The notes beneath the pieces were generated by a model that saw nothing but the letters and a program-made list of their open reading frames with translations, was not told the origin of the DNA and ran no database searches. The translations under genes were made by a program, and so were the position numbers. This document shows, one piece after another, positions 15,170 through 25,243 of a stretch of 64,000 nt of DNA (its first letter is position 1; the number at the start of each line of letters is the position of its first letter). Source of the DNA: Caryophanales bacterium (lineage in GTDB: Bacteria; Bacillota; Bacilli; Exiguobacteriales; Exiguobacteriaceae); contig CABJAC010000001.1 of NCBI GenBank assembly GCA_902363455.1, forward strand, positions 372,001 through 436,000, written 5' to 3'.

Positions 15170-15733
15170 ATGATCTACAACATTCGCGGTGAAAACTTGG
15201 ACGTCACAGATGCTCTCAAGGATTACGTCGAGAAAAAGCTTGAAAAGTTAACTCGTTATTTTACAACTCCTACGGAAGCGCAAACGGCTTATGTCAATCT
15301 CAAAGTCAACAATGAGAAGCAAAAAGTCGAAGTGACGATTCCAATGCCAAACCTCTTGCTACGGGCGGAGGATGTCAATGGCGATATGTACGCAGCCATC
15401 GACCTCGTCGTCGATAAGCTTGAACGCCAAATCCGGAAACATAAAACGAAGATCAACCGGAGAGGCCGTGCCAAAGATGGCGGTATTGGGGAGTACTTCA
15501 AAACGCTCGAAGGACCGGAGGCAGAAGCACCTGTCTACGAAGAGGATGAAGCGGAACTCGAACTCGTTCGAACAAAACGTTTCACACTCAAGCCGATGGA
15601 TACGGAAGAAGCGATTCTTCAAATGGATATGCTCGGTCACACGTTCTTCGTCTTCTCAGACGCAGAAACGGGTAACACGAACGTCGTTTACCGTCGGAAA
15701 GACGGCCGTTACGGCTTAATTGAACCAGAATAA
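15170..15733 (+). CDS. hpf: Ribosome hibernation promoting factor, long form
   Basis: A 187-residue long HPF that dimerises 70S ribosomes into inactive 100S particles. The N-terminal ribosome-binding domain (MIYNIRGENLDVTDALKDYV to about 100) and the C-terminal dimerisation domain (FTLKPMDTEEAILQMDMLGH to the end) are both complete. The start at 15170 has TAAGGAGGAG upstream. It stands alone between csp and secA, as in B. subtilis, and has both a sigma-B-type and an extended -10 promoter. Confidence 0.97.
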   Translation: MIYNIRGENLDVTDALKDYVEKKLEKLTRYFTTPTEAQTAYVNLKVNNEKQKVEVTIPMPNLLLRAEDVNGDMYAAIDLVVDKLERQIRKHKTKINRRGRAKDGGIGEYFKTLEGPEAEAPVYEEDEAELELVRTKRFTLKPMDTEEAILQMDMLGHTFFVFSDAETGNTNVVYRRKDGRYGLIEPE

Positions 15734-15742
15734 TGAATTGAC

Positions 15743-15775
15743 AGAGGGCTTACTCTTCGGAGTAAGTCCTCTTTT
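15743..15775 (+). terminator. Terminator of hpf
   Basis: AGAGGGCTTACTC, TTCG loop, GAGTAAGTCCTCT and a short T run form a strong hairpin with one mismatch. Confidence 0.88.
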
Positions 15776-15854
15776 GGTATAGCAAAAAACTATTCATAAT
15801 AAGAAATGGTCTCAGACTAAAGTTGGATTTCAAATGACGTGAACGGTCCGCTTG

Positions 15855-15883
15855 TTGAAATTTGACGTCGTATTCGGTACACT
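15855..15883 (+). promoter_or_regulatory. Sigma-A promoter of secA
   Basis: TTGAAA at 15855-15860 and TACACT at 15878-15883 are separated by 17 bases, about 70 bases before the secA start. Confidence 0.68.
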
Positions 15884-15950
15884 GAATAAAGGAAAAATCT
15901 CGGAATTCTGTTCGTTTTAAGAATCGTTCGAAGTAAGGGGACTGTAAGGC

Positions 15951-18470
15951 ATGGCTAATTTTCTAAAAGAGTTATTCGCACCGACAAAACGTGTGCTGAA
16001 AAAAGCAGAAAAAGCGGCGGATGCCGTGGAAACATTTGAGGCACAAGTCGCTGCCTTATCGGATCAAGAACTAGAAGGAAAAGCGGTTGAATTCCGTACT
16101 CGTCTTGAGAACGGGGAAGACCTCGATGATATTTTACCAGAAGCGTTTGCCGTCTGTCGTGAAGTATCGACACGTGTCTTAGGCATGCGTCACTACCGTG
16201 TCCAGCTCATTGGTGGATACGTCCTGCATAACGGCGATATCGCTGAAATGAAAACAGGGGAAGGGAAAACGCTTGTTGCGACACTTCCCGTCTATTTAAA
16301 TGCGCTCGCTGGAAACGGCGTCCACGTCATCACCGTCAACGAATACTTGGCAAAACGTGACCGTGATATCATGGAGCCGCTGTATGCGGCACTCGGACTC
16401 TCGGTCGGTTTGAATCTCTCGAGTATGTCGCGTCAAGAAAAACAGGCGGCGTACAACTGTGACATCACATACGGAACGAACAATGAGTTCGGTTTTGATT
16501 ACTTGCGTGACAACATGGTTCTCTATAAAGAAGACCGTGTTCAACGTCCGCTTTCCTTTGCGGTTGTCGATGAAGTCGACTCCATCCTCGTCGATGAAGC
16601 ACGGACGCCCCTGATCATTTCGGGATCTGCCGAAAAATCAACATCACTCTACTCGCAAGCTGATATGTTCGCGAAGATGATGAAAGCGGATGAAGACTAT
16701 ACGGTCGACATCAAGACGAAAAGTGTCCTGTTGACGGAACAAGGAATCGATCGCGCTGAGAAATACTTCGGCATCGACAACCTGTTTGGTCTCGAGCACA
16801 TCGCACTTAACCACCACTTGAGCCTCGCGCTCCGCGCCAACTCCGTCATGCACCGGGACGTCGATTACATGGTTCGGGAAGACGAAGTCATGATCATCGA
16901 CCAATTCACGGGACGTGTCATGGAAGGCCGCCGTTACTCGGAAGGGTTGCACCAAGCAATCGAAGCGAAAGAAGGCGTCGAGATTCAACGCGAATCGATG
17001 ACACTTGCGACGATCACGTACCAAAACTTCTTCCGGATGTACACGAAACTGGCGGGTATGACCGGGACAGCGAAAACCGAGGAAGAAGAATTCCGTAACA
17101 TCTACAACATGCACGTCGTACCGGTTCCGACGAACAAACCGATCGTCCGGGACGATCAGCCGGACTTGATCTTCAAGACGATGAACGGGAAGTTTGCTGC
17201 AGTCGCAGACGAAATCGAACGCGCCCACCGCGAAGGACAACCGGTCCTCGTCGGGACGGTTGCCGTTGAAACGTCGGAGTTGCTCAGTAGCATTCTTAAG
17301 AAACGCGGCATCCGCCACGAAGTCTTGAACGCGAAAAACCATGCGCGGGAAGCGGAAATCGTTGAGAACGCGGGCCAACCGAACGCGGTAACGATCGCGA
17401 CGAACATGGCCGGTCGGGGTACCGACATTAAGCTAGGACAAGGTGTCATCGAAAAGGGTGGTCTCTACATCCTCGGAACAGAACGTCACGAATCACGCCG
17501 GATCGACAACCAGCTCCGTGGTCGTGCCGGTCGTCAAGGTGACCCGGGAGCATCCCAGTTCTACTTGTCACTTGAAGATGAATTGATGCGTCGTTTCGGA
17601 TCCGATTCCCTGCAATCGATGATGGATCGTCTCGGAATGGACGATTCGCAGCCAATCGAAAGCCGGATGGTCTCACGGGCCGTCGAATCCGCACAAAAAC
17701 GGGTTGAAGGAAATAACTTTGATGCGCGGAAACAAGTTCTCGGCTACGATAACGTCATGGCCGATCAACGGAAAGTCATGTACGCGGACCGGGCAGCAAT
17801 TCTCGACGCCCAGTCGGTTTCCGATATCGTCCGTCCAATGATGATTCAGACAATCGAAGCCGGTGTCCACCAGTACACACCAATCGAGTTCGTTCCGGAA
17901 GAATGGAGCATCGGAGCACTTGCGGATTGGGCCAACCAAACGCTTGCGATTGAAGAAAAAGTGTCGGAGCAAGACTTGTTCGGTAAAGAACGCGAAGAAA
18001 TCATCGAACTCTTACAAGAACGTGCCTTTGCCCACTACGAGCACAAACGCTCAGAAGTGCCGGCAGAAGCGTTCGACGAGTTTGAGAAGGTCATCGTGCT
18101 CCGCGCGGTCGATCAGCACTGGATGAACCATATCGATCAAATGGATCAGCTGCGCGAAGGGATTCACTTACGAGCTTACGGTCAAAACGACCCGCTCCGT
18201 GAATACCAGTCGGAAGGTTCGATGATGTTTGATACAATGAACGCGGCGATTGCAGAAGAAGTGACGCAATTCGTCCTCCGGGCGGACCTTGATCCGAACC
18301 TGAAACGCGAAAAAGTCGTCAAAGATGAAGTCGCCGTTTCCGGAAAAGAAGACAAGGTCGTCAAAAAGGCGCCGGTCCGGAAAAATCCTAATGAACAAAT
18401 CGGACGCAACGATCCTTGTTGGTGCGGATCCGGTAAAAAATATAAGAACTGTCACGGCCGTCAGGCATAA
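15951..18470 (+). CDS. secA: Preprotein translocase ATPase SecA
   Basis: An 839-residue motor that drives unfolded secretory proteins through the SecYEG channel. The nucleotide-binding motif MKTGEGKT lies at 100-107, the DEAD-type [15 protein letters not shown] near 205 and the second motor region with [10 protein letters not shown] further on. The extreme C-terminus holds the zinc-binding tail [14 protein letters not shown] that contacts ribosomes and nascent chains. The length is usual for Bacillales. The start at 15951 is a clear ATG. SecG, a channel partner, is encoded at 62366. Confidence 0.98.
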   Translation: MANFLKELFAPTKRVLKKAEKAADAVETFEAQVAALSDQELEGKAVEFRTRLENGEDLDDILPEAFAVCREVSTRVLGMRHYRVQLIGGYVLHNGDIAEMKTGEGKTLVATLPVYLNALAGNGVHVITVNEYLAKRDRDIMEPLYAALGLSVGLNLSSMSRQEKQAAYNCDITYGTNNEFGFDYLRDNMVLYKEDRVQRPLSFAVVDEVDSILVDEARTPLIISGSAEKSTSLYSQADMFAKMMKADEDYTVDIKTKSVLLTEQGIDRAEKYFGIDNLFGLEHIALNHHLSLALRANSVMHRDVDYMVREDEVMIIDQFTGRVMEGRRYSEGLHQAIEAKEGVEIQRESMTLATITYQNFFRMYTKLAGMTGTAKTEEEEFRNIYNMHVVPVPTNKPIVRDDQPDLIFKTMNGKFAAVADEIERAHREGQPVLVGTVAVETSELLSSILKKRGIRHEVLNAKNHAREAEIVENAGQPNAVTIATNMAGRGTDIKLGQGVIEKGGLYILGTERHESRRIDNQLRGRAGRQGDPGASQFYLSLEDELMRRFGSDSLQSMMDRLGMDDSQPIESRMVSRAVESAQKRVEGNNFDARKQVLGYDNVMADQRKVMYADRAAILDAQSVSDIVRPMMIQTIEAGVHQYTPIEFVPEEWSIGALADWANQTLAIEEKVSEQDLFGKEREEIIELLQERAFAHYEHKRSEVPAEAFDEFEKVIVLRAVDQHWMNHIDQMDQLREGIHLRAYGQNDPLREYQSEGSMMFDTMNAAIAEEVTQFVLRADLDPNLKREKVVKDEVAVSGKEDKVVKKAPVRKNPNEQIGRNDPCWCGSGKKYKNCHGRQA

Positions 18471-18485
18471 GTGACGAAGCGGCTG

Positions 18486-18513
18486 AAAGAGGCGGGAGAT
18501 TCCTGCCTCTTTT
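18486..18513 (+). terminator. Terminator or attenuator between secA and prfB
   Basis: AAAGAGGC and GCCTCTTT pair with a short inner extension (GGGA / TCCT), then TT. The T run is short, so some read-through into prfB is likely. Confidence 0.65.
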
Positions 18514-18537
18514 GACGGAAAGAGAAGGTGGAACACA

Positions 18538-19638
18538 ATGGAATTAGCAGAAATACGCAATACCGCCGAGTGGATGGAAAAGAAGCTCGATGAATACAAA
18601 GCATCACTGGATCTTGAGACGAAAATCTCACGAATCGAAGAGCTTGAAAACGAGATGACATACCCGGACTTCTGGAACAATCAGGAGTCGGCGCAAAAAG
18701 TCATCGATGAGTCGAACGGTCTCAAAGCGATGGTCGATAAATACCAACACCTCGCAGACGGCCACGAAAACATCGTCTTGACGTATGAATTGATCAAAGA
18801 AGAACCGGACGTCGAGTTGCAGGAAGAACTCGAGTCGGAGCTTGGCGACATCAAGCGGAAGTTTGACGAGTTTGAATTACAGATTCTGTTGAACGGCGAA
18901 TACGATGCCAACAACGCGATTCTCGAATTACACCCGGGAGCCGGCGGAACCGAGTCACAAGACTGGGCGTCGATGTTGCTTCGGATGTACCAACGTTTCT
19001 GCGACAAGCAGGGCTGGAAAGTCGAAACGATGGACTATCAGCCGGGCGACGAAGCCGGCGTCAAATCGGTCACGCTACGGATCCAGGGGCATAATGCCTA
19101 TGGGTACTTAAAAGCAGAAAAAGGGATTCACCGTCTCGTCCGGATCTCGCCGTTTGATTCGTCAGGCCGCCGCCATACGTCATTCGTTTCATGTGACGTC
19201 ATGCCGGAATTCAACGATGACATCGATATCGACATCCGGACGGAAGACTTGCGTGTCGATACGTACCGCGCGTCTGGTGCCGGTGGACAGCACATCAATA
19301 CGACGGACTCTGCCGTACGGATTACCCATATCCCGACAGGTGTCGTCGTCTCATGTCAGCAGGAACGGTCGCAAATCAAGAACCGTGAAGCGGCGATGAA
19401 GATGTTGAAAGCGAAACTGTACCAACGCGAAATCGAAGAGAAACAAAAGAAACTCGACGAAATCCGCGGCGAAAAATCAGACATCGCCTGGGGCAGCCAA
19501 ATTCGTTCATACGTCTTCCACCCATACAGCATGGTCAAGGATCACCGGACGAACTACGAAGTCGGGAACACGCAAGGTGCGATGGACGGAGACATCATGG
19601 GCTTCATCGATGCGTATCTGCGCTTAATGAATATGTAA
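18538..19638 (+). CDS. prfB: Peptide chain release factor 2
   Basis: A 366-residue class I release factor recognising UAA and UGA. The stop-recognition tripeptide is seen in [15 protein letters not shown] and the catalytic GGQ in [15 protein letters not shown]. In many bacteria this gene needs a programmed +1 frameshift at an early UGA near codon 25. Here codons 23-27 read TCA CTG GAT CTT GAG with no stop, so the protein is encoded in one continuous frame and the autoregulatory frameshift has been lost. The start has AAGGTGG upstream. Confidence 0.97.
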   Translation: MELAEIRNTAEWMEKKLDEYKASLDLETKISRIEELENEMTYPDFWNNQESAQKVIDESNGLKAMVDKYQHLADGHENIVLTYELIKEEPDVELQEELESELGDIKRKFDEFELQILLNGEYDANNAILELHPGAGGTESQDWASMLLRMYQRFCDKQGWKVETMDYQPGDEAGVKSVTLRIQGHNAYGYLKAEKGIHRLVRISPFDSSGRRHTSFVSCDVMPEFNDDIDIDIRTEDLRVDTYRASGAGGQHINTTDSAVRITHIPTGVVVSCQQERSQIKNREAAMKMLKAKLYQREIEEKQKKLDEIRGEKSDIAWGSQIRSYVFHPYSMVKDHRTNYEVGNTQGAMDGDIMGFIDAYLRLMNM

Positions 19639-19645
19639 GTCAATA

Positions 19646-19675
19646 AACCGCCGGCATTCGTGTCGGCGGTTTTTT
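19646..19675 (+). terminator. Terminator of prfB
   Basis: ACCGCCGGCA and TGTCGGCGGT pair around a short loop, followed by TTTTT. Confidence 0.88.
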
Positions 19676-19700
19676 CAACGAATCGAAGGAGGAGACAGAT

Positions 19701-20204
19701 ATGCAAATCCGTACAGAAATTTTTAAAGATGCTGCCGGGATCCGGCTTGTCCATCAAGCCGCCTTTGGTCAACGGGCGGAAGCCGATCTCGTCGAAGCAT
19801 TACGGGAAGAGGAAAGCTCCCGCCCGCACTACAGCCGTGTTGCCGTCACGGACCAAGGGGAAATCGTCGGACACGTTCTGCTCAGCCGGATATACATCGA
19901 AGACATCCCGTCGCTCGCCTTGGCGCCGGTCGGTGTCAAACCGTTTTGGCAACGAAAAGGCATCGGGTCCGAGTTGATTCGGCAAGTGATTGAAGACGCA
20001 CGGGAAGCCGGTGAATCACACATCGTCGTCCTCGGACACGACAGCTATTATCCGCAGTTCGGCTTCGAGCGGGCCGTTGATTACGGCATTGAAGCGCCGT
20101 TTCCGGTTCCGACGGACATGTTTCTCGTCATGCCGCTCGAACGGCAGGCGTTAAAAGGCATACAGGGAACAGTTCAGTACTCGAAACCCTTTAGCGCGGT
20201 ATAA
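19701..20204 (+). CDS. GNAT-family N-acetyltransferase (YhbS-like)
   Basis: A 167-residue acetyltransferase of the GNAT fold. The acetyl-CoA binding segment is seen as VKPFWQRKGIGSELIRQVIE, followed by the YYPQFGFE motif common in the YhbS-like branch. The substrate is unknown. GAAGGAGGAG lies upstream of the ATG at 19701. It is a single gene between the prfB terminator and the YitT-family gene and is absent at this place in B. subtilis. Confidence 0.88.
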   Translation: MQIRTEIFKDAAGIRLVHQAAFGQRAEADLVEALREEESSRPHYSRVAVTDQGEIVGHVLLSRIYIEDIPSLALAPVGVKPFWQRKGIGSELIRQVIEDAREAGESHIVVLGHDSYYPQFGFERAVDYGIEAPFPVPTDMFLVMPLERQALKGIQGTVQYSKPFSAV

Positions 20205-20305
20205 GAGAACCACTGCGAGTTGCTCAGCCCTTCTAGTCGCTTCCCGACTTTTCCGCTAAAATGAAAAACGGGTTGTAGAACTTATGTAAGGGGAAATGTA
20301 ACGTT

Positions 20306-21175
20306 ATGACATCAACACGTCAGGAAGTCGTCCGCGACTATGTGTATTTATTGCTGGGATCAGTTTTTGTTGCCAGCGCGTTCAGTTTGTTTTTGGCGCC
20401 GAACCAATTGGCGTCCGGAGGCGTCAGTGGTCTCTCGATCGTCTTAAATGATTTGTTTGGGGTTTCGCCCGGCTTGTTCCAATTGATTGCGAACATCGTC
20501 TTGCTCGCGATCGGCTGGATGATTCTTGGAATGGGGTTTGGTGTGAAGTCGCTCGTCGGATCGATTTTTTTACCGGTCGTCATCTTAGTCTACGAACGGT
20601 TTGAAGTGCCCGCTGCGACGATGAACCCGATGCTTGCTGCGATTTTCGGTGGTGCCGGCGTCGGGATTGGTCTGGGTCTGATTTTTAAAGCCCGGGCGTC
20701 GACCGGCGGGATGGACTTGATTGCCCAAATCCTGCACCGATTTACGAAGTTGCCGCTCCACCTGTGTATTGCTCTGCTCGACGGAACGATCGTCATCAGT
20801 GCGGCTGTCATCTTTTCGCTTGAAATCGGTTTGTATGCACTTGTCGCCTTGTTCATCACGATCAAGATGATTGATATCGTGCAGCTCGGGATCACGAACG
20901 ACAAGCTGGCCTATATCATCTCGGATCAACGGGAAGCGCTCGTCAAAGAGATTTTTCAAACCCTCGACCGGGGAGCCACGGAGATCGAGGCGGCCGGTGC
21001 CTTCACGCGGACGCGTAAACCGATGCTGATGGTCGTCGTCCGGCAGGGGGAAATCACGACGTTGAAGGAAATCGTCAAACACATTGATCCGACTGCCTTT
21101 CTCGTCGTCAGTGAAGCGCATGAAGTGCTTGGTCTTGGTTTTTCGGACGATAAACGTTACCGGAATGTGCCGTAA
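20306..21175 (+). CDS. yvjA: YitT-family membrane protein (YvjA-like)
   Basis: A 289-residue protein with about five hydrophobic helices in the first 200 residues and a soluble C-terminal DUF2179 domain (KLAYIISDQREALVKEIFQT and RKPMLMVVVRQGEI). The family is widespread in Firmicutes; its transport role is unproven. The position between prfB and cccB matches yvjA of B. subtilis. TAAGGGGAAATG lies upstream of the ATG. Confidence 0.9.
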   Translation: MTSTRQEVVRDYVYLLLGSVFVASAFSLFLAPNQLASGGVSGLSIVLNDLFGVSPGLFQLIANIVLLAIGWMILGMGFGVKSLVGSIFLPVVILVYERFEVPAATMNPMLAAIFGGAGVGIGLGLIFKARASTGGMDLIAQILHRFTKLPLHLCIALLDGTIVISAAVIFSLEIGLYALVALFITIKMIDIVQLGITNDKLAYIISDQREALVKEIFQTLDRGATEIEAAGAFTRTRKPMLMVVVRQGEITTLKEIVKHIDPTAFLVVSEAHEVLGLGFSDDKRYRNVP

Positions 21176-21285
21176 TCGTTTGTTATTCGTGAAGTTTTTG
21201 TGAAATCACGCTTAAAAAGTAGCAATAACGGTTATACTCTAATAACAAACAACGTTATTTTGGTACTTATAAGGGGGACATACGA

Positions 21286-21651
21286 ATGAAACTGAAAAAT
21301 CTTTTACTCGCAGCCGGACTTGGCGCGACACTCGTACTCGGGGCATGTGGCAGTGATGACTCCAGTTCATCGGATACATCGAAGAAAGACGAATCGACGA
21401 TGAGTGATGATTCGGCAAAAACAGAAACAGCGGTTGATGCAGAAAAAATCTTTGCGAACAACTGTGCTTCGTGCCACGGGAATAATCTCGAAGGAAACGT
21501 CGGACCGAACTTAACAAAAGTCGGAGCGAAATATTCGTCGGAAGAGATTCAAAAAATCATTAAAAACGGTAAAGGGCAAATGCCAGCAGGCATCCTGAAA
21601 GACGATAAAGAAATCGTTGCCGTCGCGGATTGGTTAGCTGAGAAAAAATAA
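21286..21651 (+). CDS. cccB: Cytochrome c551, membrane-anchored lipoprotein
   Basis: A 121-residue small cytochrome c. The signal peptide ends in a lipobox (LVLGAC, Cys21), followed by a Ser/Asp/Lys-rich linker. The haem-binding CASCH motif lies at 60-64 and the likely axial methionine at 99 (GQMPAG). It should sit on the outer face of the membrane and pass electrons to a terminal oxidase. Gene order yvjA-cccB-ftsE matches B. subtilis. It has its own terminator. Confidence 0.95.
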   Translation: MKLKNLLLAAGLGATLVLGACGSDDSSSSDTSKKDESTMSDDSAKTETAVDAEKIFANNCASCHGNNLEGNVGPNLTKVGAKYSSEEIQKIIKNGKGQMPAGILKDDKEIVAVADWLAEKK

Positions 21652-21665
21652 TTATGTGATACTAT

Positions 21666-21718
21666 GGGACAAGAGATGACGGACATGACAAGTGTTCGTT
21701 ATCCCTTGTCCCTTTTTT
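21666..21718 (+). terminator. Terminator of cccB
   Basis: GGGACAAG and CTTGTCCC pair at the base of a longer stem and are followed by TTTTTT. Confidence 0.82.
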
Positions 21719-21776
21719 CCGTTAAAACCGCTGGAAATGACATTTGATTGTAATGTGCACCGTTTTTTTTGCCTGT

Positions 21777-21782
21777 TATAAT
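21777..21782 (+). promoter_or_regulatory. Probable -10 box of ftsEX
   Basis: A consensus TATAAT about 65 bases upstream of ftsE. The -35 region is not clear. Confidence 0.45.
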
Positions 21783-21847
21783 GGGATTCGATAGGCGCTA
21801 AGACCTATCTGATCACCAACCAGTAATCAAGTAAGGATGTGAAGTAA

Positions 21848-22534
21848 GTGATCAAGATGCAACAAGTCAGTAAAATCTATCCGAATGGTGTCACGGCACT
21901 TCGTGAAGTCAACCTGACGATCAATCAAGGCGAATTCGTCTATATCGTGGGTCCATCAGGAGCCGGGAAATCAACATTCATGAAAATGATGTATCGCGAA
22001 GAACGACCGACAAGCGGTTCGTTTTTATTTAAAGGAATTGAAGTCGGTAAGTTAAAAAACCGCCAAATCCCCGAACTTCGCCGCCAAATCGGCGTCATCT
22101 TCCAAGATTTTAAACTCCTCCCGTCCTTGACGGTTTATGAAAATGTTGCATTCGCCCTTGAAGTCGTAGGCGAAGAAAAATCAGCGATCCGAGAAAAAGT
22201 ACTGGAAGTGTTGGATCTCGTCAAATTGAAGCATAAGGAACGCAACTATCCGGATGAATTATCCGGTGGAGAACAACAACGGATCTCGATCGCGAGAGCC
22301 ATTGTGAATCGTCCTGCCCTCGTCATTGCGGACGAGCCGACGGGAAATCTTGATCCGGACACTGCATGGGAAATCATGGAGGTCTTCGAAGAAATCTATC
22401 GCCGTGGGACAACGGTCGTAATGGCGACACACAATCGAGATATCGTCAATAAGATGCGCCATCGTGTGCTTGCGATTGATGGTGGAAAAATCGTTCGAGA
22501 CGAAGAGAAGGGAATGTACGGCTATGAAGTTTAA
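21848..22534 (+). CDS. ftsE: Cell division ATP-binding protein FtsE
   Basis: A 228-residue ABC ATPase that works with FtsX to switch on a cell wall hydrolase outside the membrane. Walker A (GPSGAGKS), the signature LSGGEQQR and Walker B (LVIADEPTGNLD) are all present. The GTG at 21848 follows AAGGATG and fits the usual FtsE length. The 3' end overlaps ftsX by 11 bases. Confidence 0.96.
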   Translation: MIKMQQVSKIYPNGVTALREVNLTINQGEFVYIVGPSGAGKSTFMKMMYREERPTSGSFLFKGIEVGKLKNRQIPELRRQIGVIFQDFKLLPSLTVYENVAFALEVVGEEKSAIREKVLEVLDLVKLKHKERNYPDELSGGEQQRISIARAIVNRPALVIADEPTGNLDPDTAWEIMEVFEEIYRRGTTVVMATHNRDIVNKMRHRVLAIDGGKIVRDEEKGMYGYEV

Positions 22535-23423
22535 TGGATTTCGTCATTTACGCGAAGGGGCAAAAGGTCTCGTCCGGAACGGCTGGATGACATTTGCTTC
22601 TGTTAGTGCTGTTACCGTCACTTTGTTGTTGGTAGGTATTTTTGCGATGGTCATGTTCAACGTCAACAAGATCTCCGATAACGTCGAAAAAAACGTCGAG
22701 ATCCAAGTGTTCGTCGAACGCGAATCCGATCAGGCAAAAATCGACTCAGTTGGAGAAAAATTAAAGCAGATGCCGGGCGTCGAATCGGTCCGTTACAGCT
22801 CAAAAGAAGAAGAACTGGATCGCTTCAAGGAACAGCTTGGCGAAGGATCGGAAGCTTACCAGTCGGTTGAGAAAGACAACCCGCTTCATGACCGTTACAT
22901 CGTCAAAGCGACTTCACCAAATGAGACAGAAACTATTGCAACAACCGTCAAAAAAATGGAAAATATAGATAGCGTCGAATATGGTGAAGATTACGTTGAA
23001 AAGATGTTCAACTTCCTTGAAGGGGTTCGGATCGGCGGAATCATCCTGATTGTCGGTCTGACATTCATGGCGATGTTCCTGATTTCGAATACGATCAAGG
23101 TCACGATCTTCTCGCGCCGTCGTGAAATTGAGATCATGCGACTCGTAGGTGCCAAAAACGGTTTCATCCGGGCGCCGTTCTTTATCGAGGGACTTTTAAT
23201 GGGCGTACTCGGGGCATTGATTCCGATTGCTGTCGTTTACTTCGGTTATGACGTGACGTACAATGCGTTGCAACCGCAGCTCGTGACGTTGAACAAGTCC
23301 ATCTTCACGCTGATTCCTCCCGGTGAGTTATCGGTTCAGATTTCACTTATTCTGCTCGCACTGGGTGCGTTCATCGGAGTATGGGGATCGACGACGTCAC
23401 TCGGCCGGTTCTTGAAGGTTTAA
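22524..23423 (+). CDS. ftsX: Cell division membrane protein FtsX
   Basis: A 299-residue membrane partner of FtsE. It has an N-terminal membrane helix (about 22-45), an extracellular loop (about 50-165) and three C-terminal helices. The ATG at 22524 overlaps the ftsE end and follows GAGAAGGGA. The extracellular loop would contact the coiled-coil domain of the hydrolase encoded next; a mobile-element relic now lies between the two genes. Confidence 0.95.
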   Translation: MKFNGFRHLREGAKGLVRNGWMTFASVSAVTVTLLLVGIFAMVMFNVNKISDNVEKNVEIQVFVERESDQAKIDSVGEKLKQMPGVESVRYSSKEEELDRFKEQLGEGSEAYQSVEKDNPLHDRYIVKATSPNETETIATTVKKMENIDSVEYGEDYVEKMFNFLEGVRIGGIILIVGLTFMAMFLISNTIKVTIFSRRREIEIMRLVGAKNGFIRAPFFIEGLLMGVLGALIPIAVVYFGYDVTYNALQPQLVTLNKSIFTLIPPGELSVQISLILLALGAFIGVWGSTTSLGRFLKV

Positions 23424-23440
23424 TATGACAATCAAATCAA

Positions 23441-23850
23441 TTGAACTACCTCCACCTACGCTTCGCTAAGAGGTGGAGGATTCCTGAGTTATTCAACCTA
23501 GCGGTCAAAAATTTATCAGGCTAACCCCGTCGTCCCGACGGTTGAACGTTGATCTTGTCCGTTTCTTTTATGCGGATGCCTACTCTGCTTGGTTTTCGCT
23601 ACTTCGGTCATCCGCAAGGTGAACGTTGAAGATTTTACGTGACAGACGAACTTCCTGTCACAACCCCATATCTTCAGTTTTCAAAGAACATGACTCTTTT
23701 TTTATTCCTGATGTTAATTGTTTTCAAACCAAGAGTGTCGGACAATTGACGTGTCGCAAGACACGCCTTGCCCGAAGACGATTCATCTCCCACTTGCACT
23801 AGGGCTTCGCCCTGAACGTTTAGAAGTGGGAGTATTCTCGTCTAATTTTG
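23441..23850 (-). mobile_element. Non-autonomous IS200/IS605-type relic (possible omega-RNA scaffold)
   Basis: About 410 bases with no complete gene. Each end carries a hairpin: CCTCCACCT/AGGTGGAGG (23449-23479) and CTCCCACTT/AAGTGGGAG (23787-23832, with an inner AGGGC/GCCCT stem). On the minus strand the element would start after TTTAT (23855-23851) and end in GTTCAA (23446-23441), as expected of IS200/IS605 ends. A minus-strand frame near 23530-23545 reads RSTVGTTGLA before a stop, like some TnpB C-termini. The order left-end hairpin, tnpB tail and right-end hairpin suggests an internal deletion. The 3' part could still be transcribed as a guide-RNA scaffold; this is inference. Confidence 0.68.
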
Positions 23851-23876
23851 ATAAAAGATAAGGAGAGATGCTTCTC

Positions 23877-25223
23877 ATGAAGGTCCGACTCTGTTCTGCC
23901 GTCCTCAGCTTCGCATTCATCAGTGCAAGTATGTCCGTTCACGCAACGTCCAAAGGAGATTTGTTGAAGGAACAACAGGAGGTCGAGTCCCGTCTGAAAC
24001 AGACGGAACGATCACAGAATCAGACATCTGAGAAGTTAATCTTGACGAAAGAGGAGCGCAGGGAAGCACAAGCGCGCCTCGATGAAGTCAACAGCCGTTT
24101 GGATGATTTAGCAAGTCAGATTGCAGATCAACAAGCGGCTGTTGCTGTAGCCAAAAAGGAATGGGCGAGCGTCGGACAGGCTGTCCGACAAACGCAGTCT
24201 AAATTGGCTACACAAGAACAATTGATGGGGGAACGCCTCCGGTCCGTGCAACGCGACGGGGACGTCAAGTACATTGAAGTACTGCTCGACGCAAAAGACT
24301 TCGGTGATTTGATTTCACGGTTCAGCACCGTCAGTGAAATCATCCGACAAGATGACGAAATCCTGCAAAACTATCAAGCGAACGTTTCGCAATTGACGGA
24401 ACAACAGCTGGACCAAGAACGGGTCGTCGATCAGCTGAAAAAAGAGCAACGCAAGCTGTTGATTTTACAGACGCAGATCGTGGCCGAATCCGATGTAAAA
24501 AGGACATTGGTCGTCCAATTGAATCGTCAGGTCAAACAATTGCAGCAAGAGCAGTTTTCAAAAGCTGAAGAAGCCGAGATTCTGGCAGATCAAAAACAGT
24601 TGATTGGTCAACAGTTGGAAGCGTTGCGTGAAGCGGAGCGCCGTGCCCGGGAGGAAGCGGAAAAACGGGCTGAAGCGGCACGACAGGAAGCGAAGCGGAT
24701 TGCAAAGGCTGCTGAAGAAGCCGAGCGTCGCCAAGCCGAACAGGAAGCGGCGCAGGTGCAAACACCGGATCAACCGTTGCCGTTAACGTCTTCTGAGGAA
24801 GAGACAGTCACGAAACCGTTCCATTTACCAGTGACCGGATACGTATCGTCTCCGTTTGGTCCCCGAAATAATCCATTGACAGGTAAACGAGAACGGCATA
24901 CGGGAATGGATCTCGTCAATGCTGAGGGAACACCGATCAAAGCGGCGGCGGGAGGGATTGTTCTTCGTGCAGGCCGTGCAACCGGTTACGGTAACGTCGT
25001 CATGGTGACCCATTTAATTGACGGGAAAGTCTGGACGACAGTGTATGCCCATTTGGATTCCATTGCGGTTGCAGCCGGACAGACGGTCCTGCCGGATGAA
25101 GTCATCGGGACTTTGGGTTCGACGGGGTGGTCGACCGGTCCGCATCTGCACTTTGAGATTCATCAGGGCGAATGGGCGGTCGGTCAGCCGAATGCCGTGG
25201 ATCCGGCCCCCTATGTTCTATAA
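23877..25223 (+). CDS. Secreted murein hydrolase with coiled coil and M23 (LytM) domain
   Basis: A 448-residue exported protein. A signal peptide ends near residue 22 (SMSVHA). A long coiled coil follows (about 25-280), of the type that FtsX contacts in PcsB, CwlO and EnvC. The C-terminal M23 peptidase domain has all metal and catalytic residues: His341 and Asp345 in RHTGMDL, His392 in VYAHLD, His423 and His425 in GPHLHFEIH. It is therefore probably an active endopeptidase, unlike the degenerate EnvC. I prefer the ATG at 23877, 11 bases after AAGGAG, over 23868, which is too close. FtsEX control is inferred from gene order. Confidence 0.92.
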   Translation: MKVRLCSAVLSFAFISASMSVHATSKGDLLKEQQEVESRLKQTERSQNQTSEKLILTKEERREAQARLDEVNSRLDDLASQIADQQAAVAVAKKEWASVGQAVRQTQSKLATQEQLMGERLRSVQRDGDVKYIEVLLDAKDFGDLISRFSTVSEIIRQDDEILQNYQANVSQLTEQQLDQERVVDQLKKEQRKLLILQTQIVAESDVKRTLVVQLNRQVKQLQQEQFSKAEEAEILADQKQLIGQQLEALREAERRAREEAEKRAEAARQEAKRIAKAAEEAERRQAEQEAAQVQTPDQPLPLTSSEEETVTKPFHLPVTGYVSSPFGPRNNPLTGKRERHTGMDLVNAEGTPIKAAAGGIVLRAGRATGYGNVVMVTHLIDGKVWTTVYAHLDSIAVAAGQTVLPDEVIGTLGSTGWSTGPHLHFEIHQGEWAVGQPNAVDPAPYVL

Positions 25224-25243
25224 CGTAAGAGTCAGGCTGACGA

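Noticed and set aside
16644..17378. Long minus-strand frame inside secA
   Set aside because: Long antisense frames are common in G+C-richer Bacillales genes; secA is unambiguous here.
18607..18615. Programmed frameshift in prfB
   Set aside because: The expected CTT TGA slip site is absent and the frame is continuous from the ATG.
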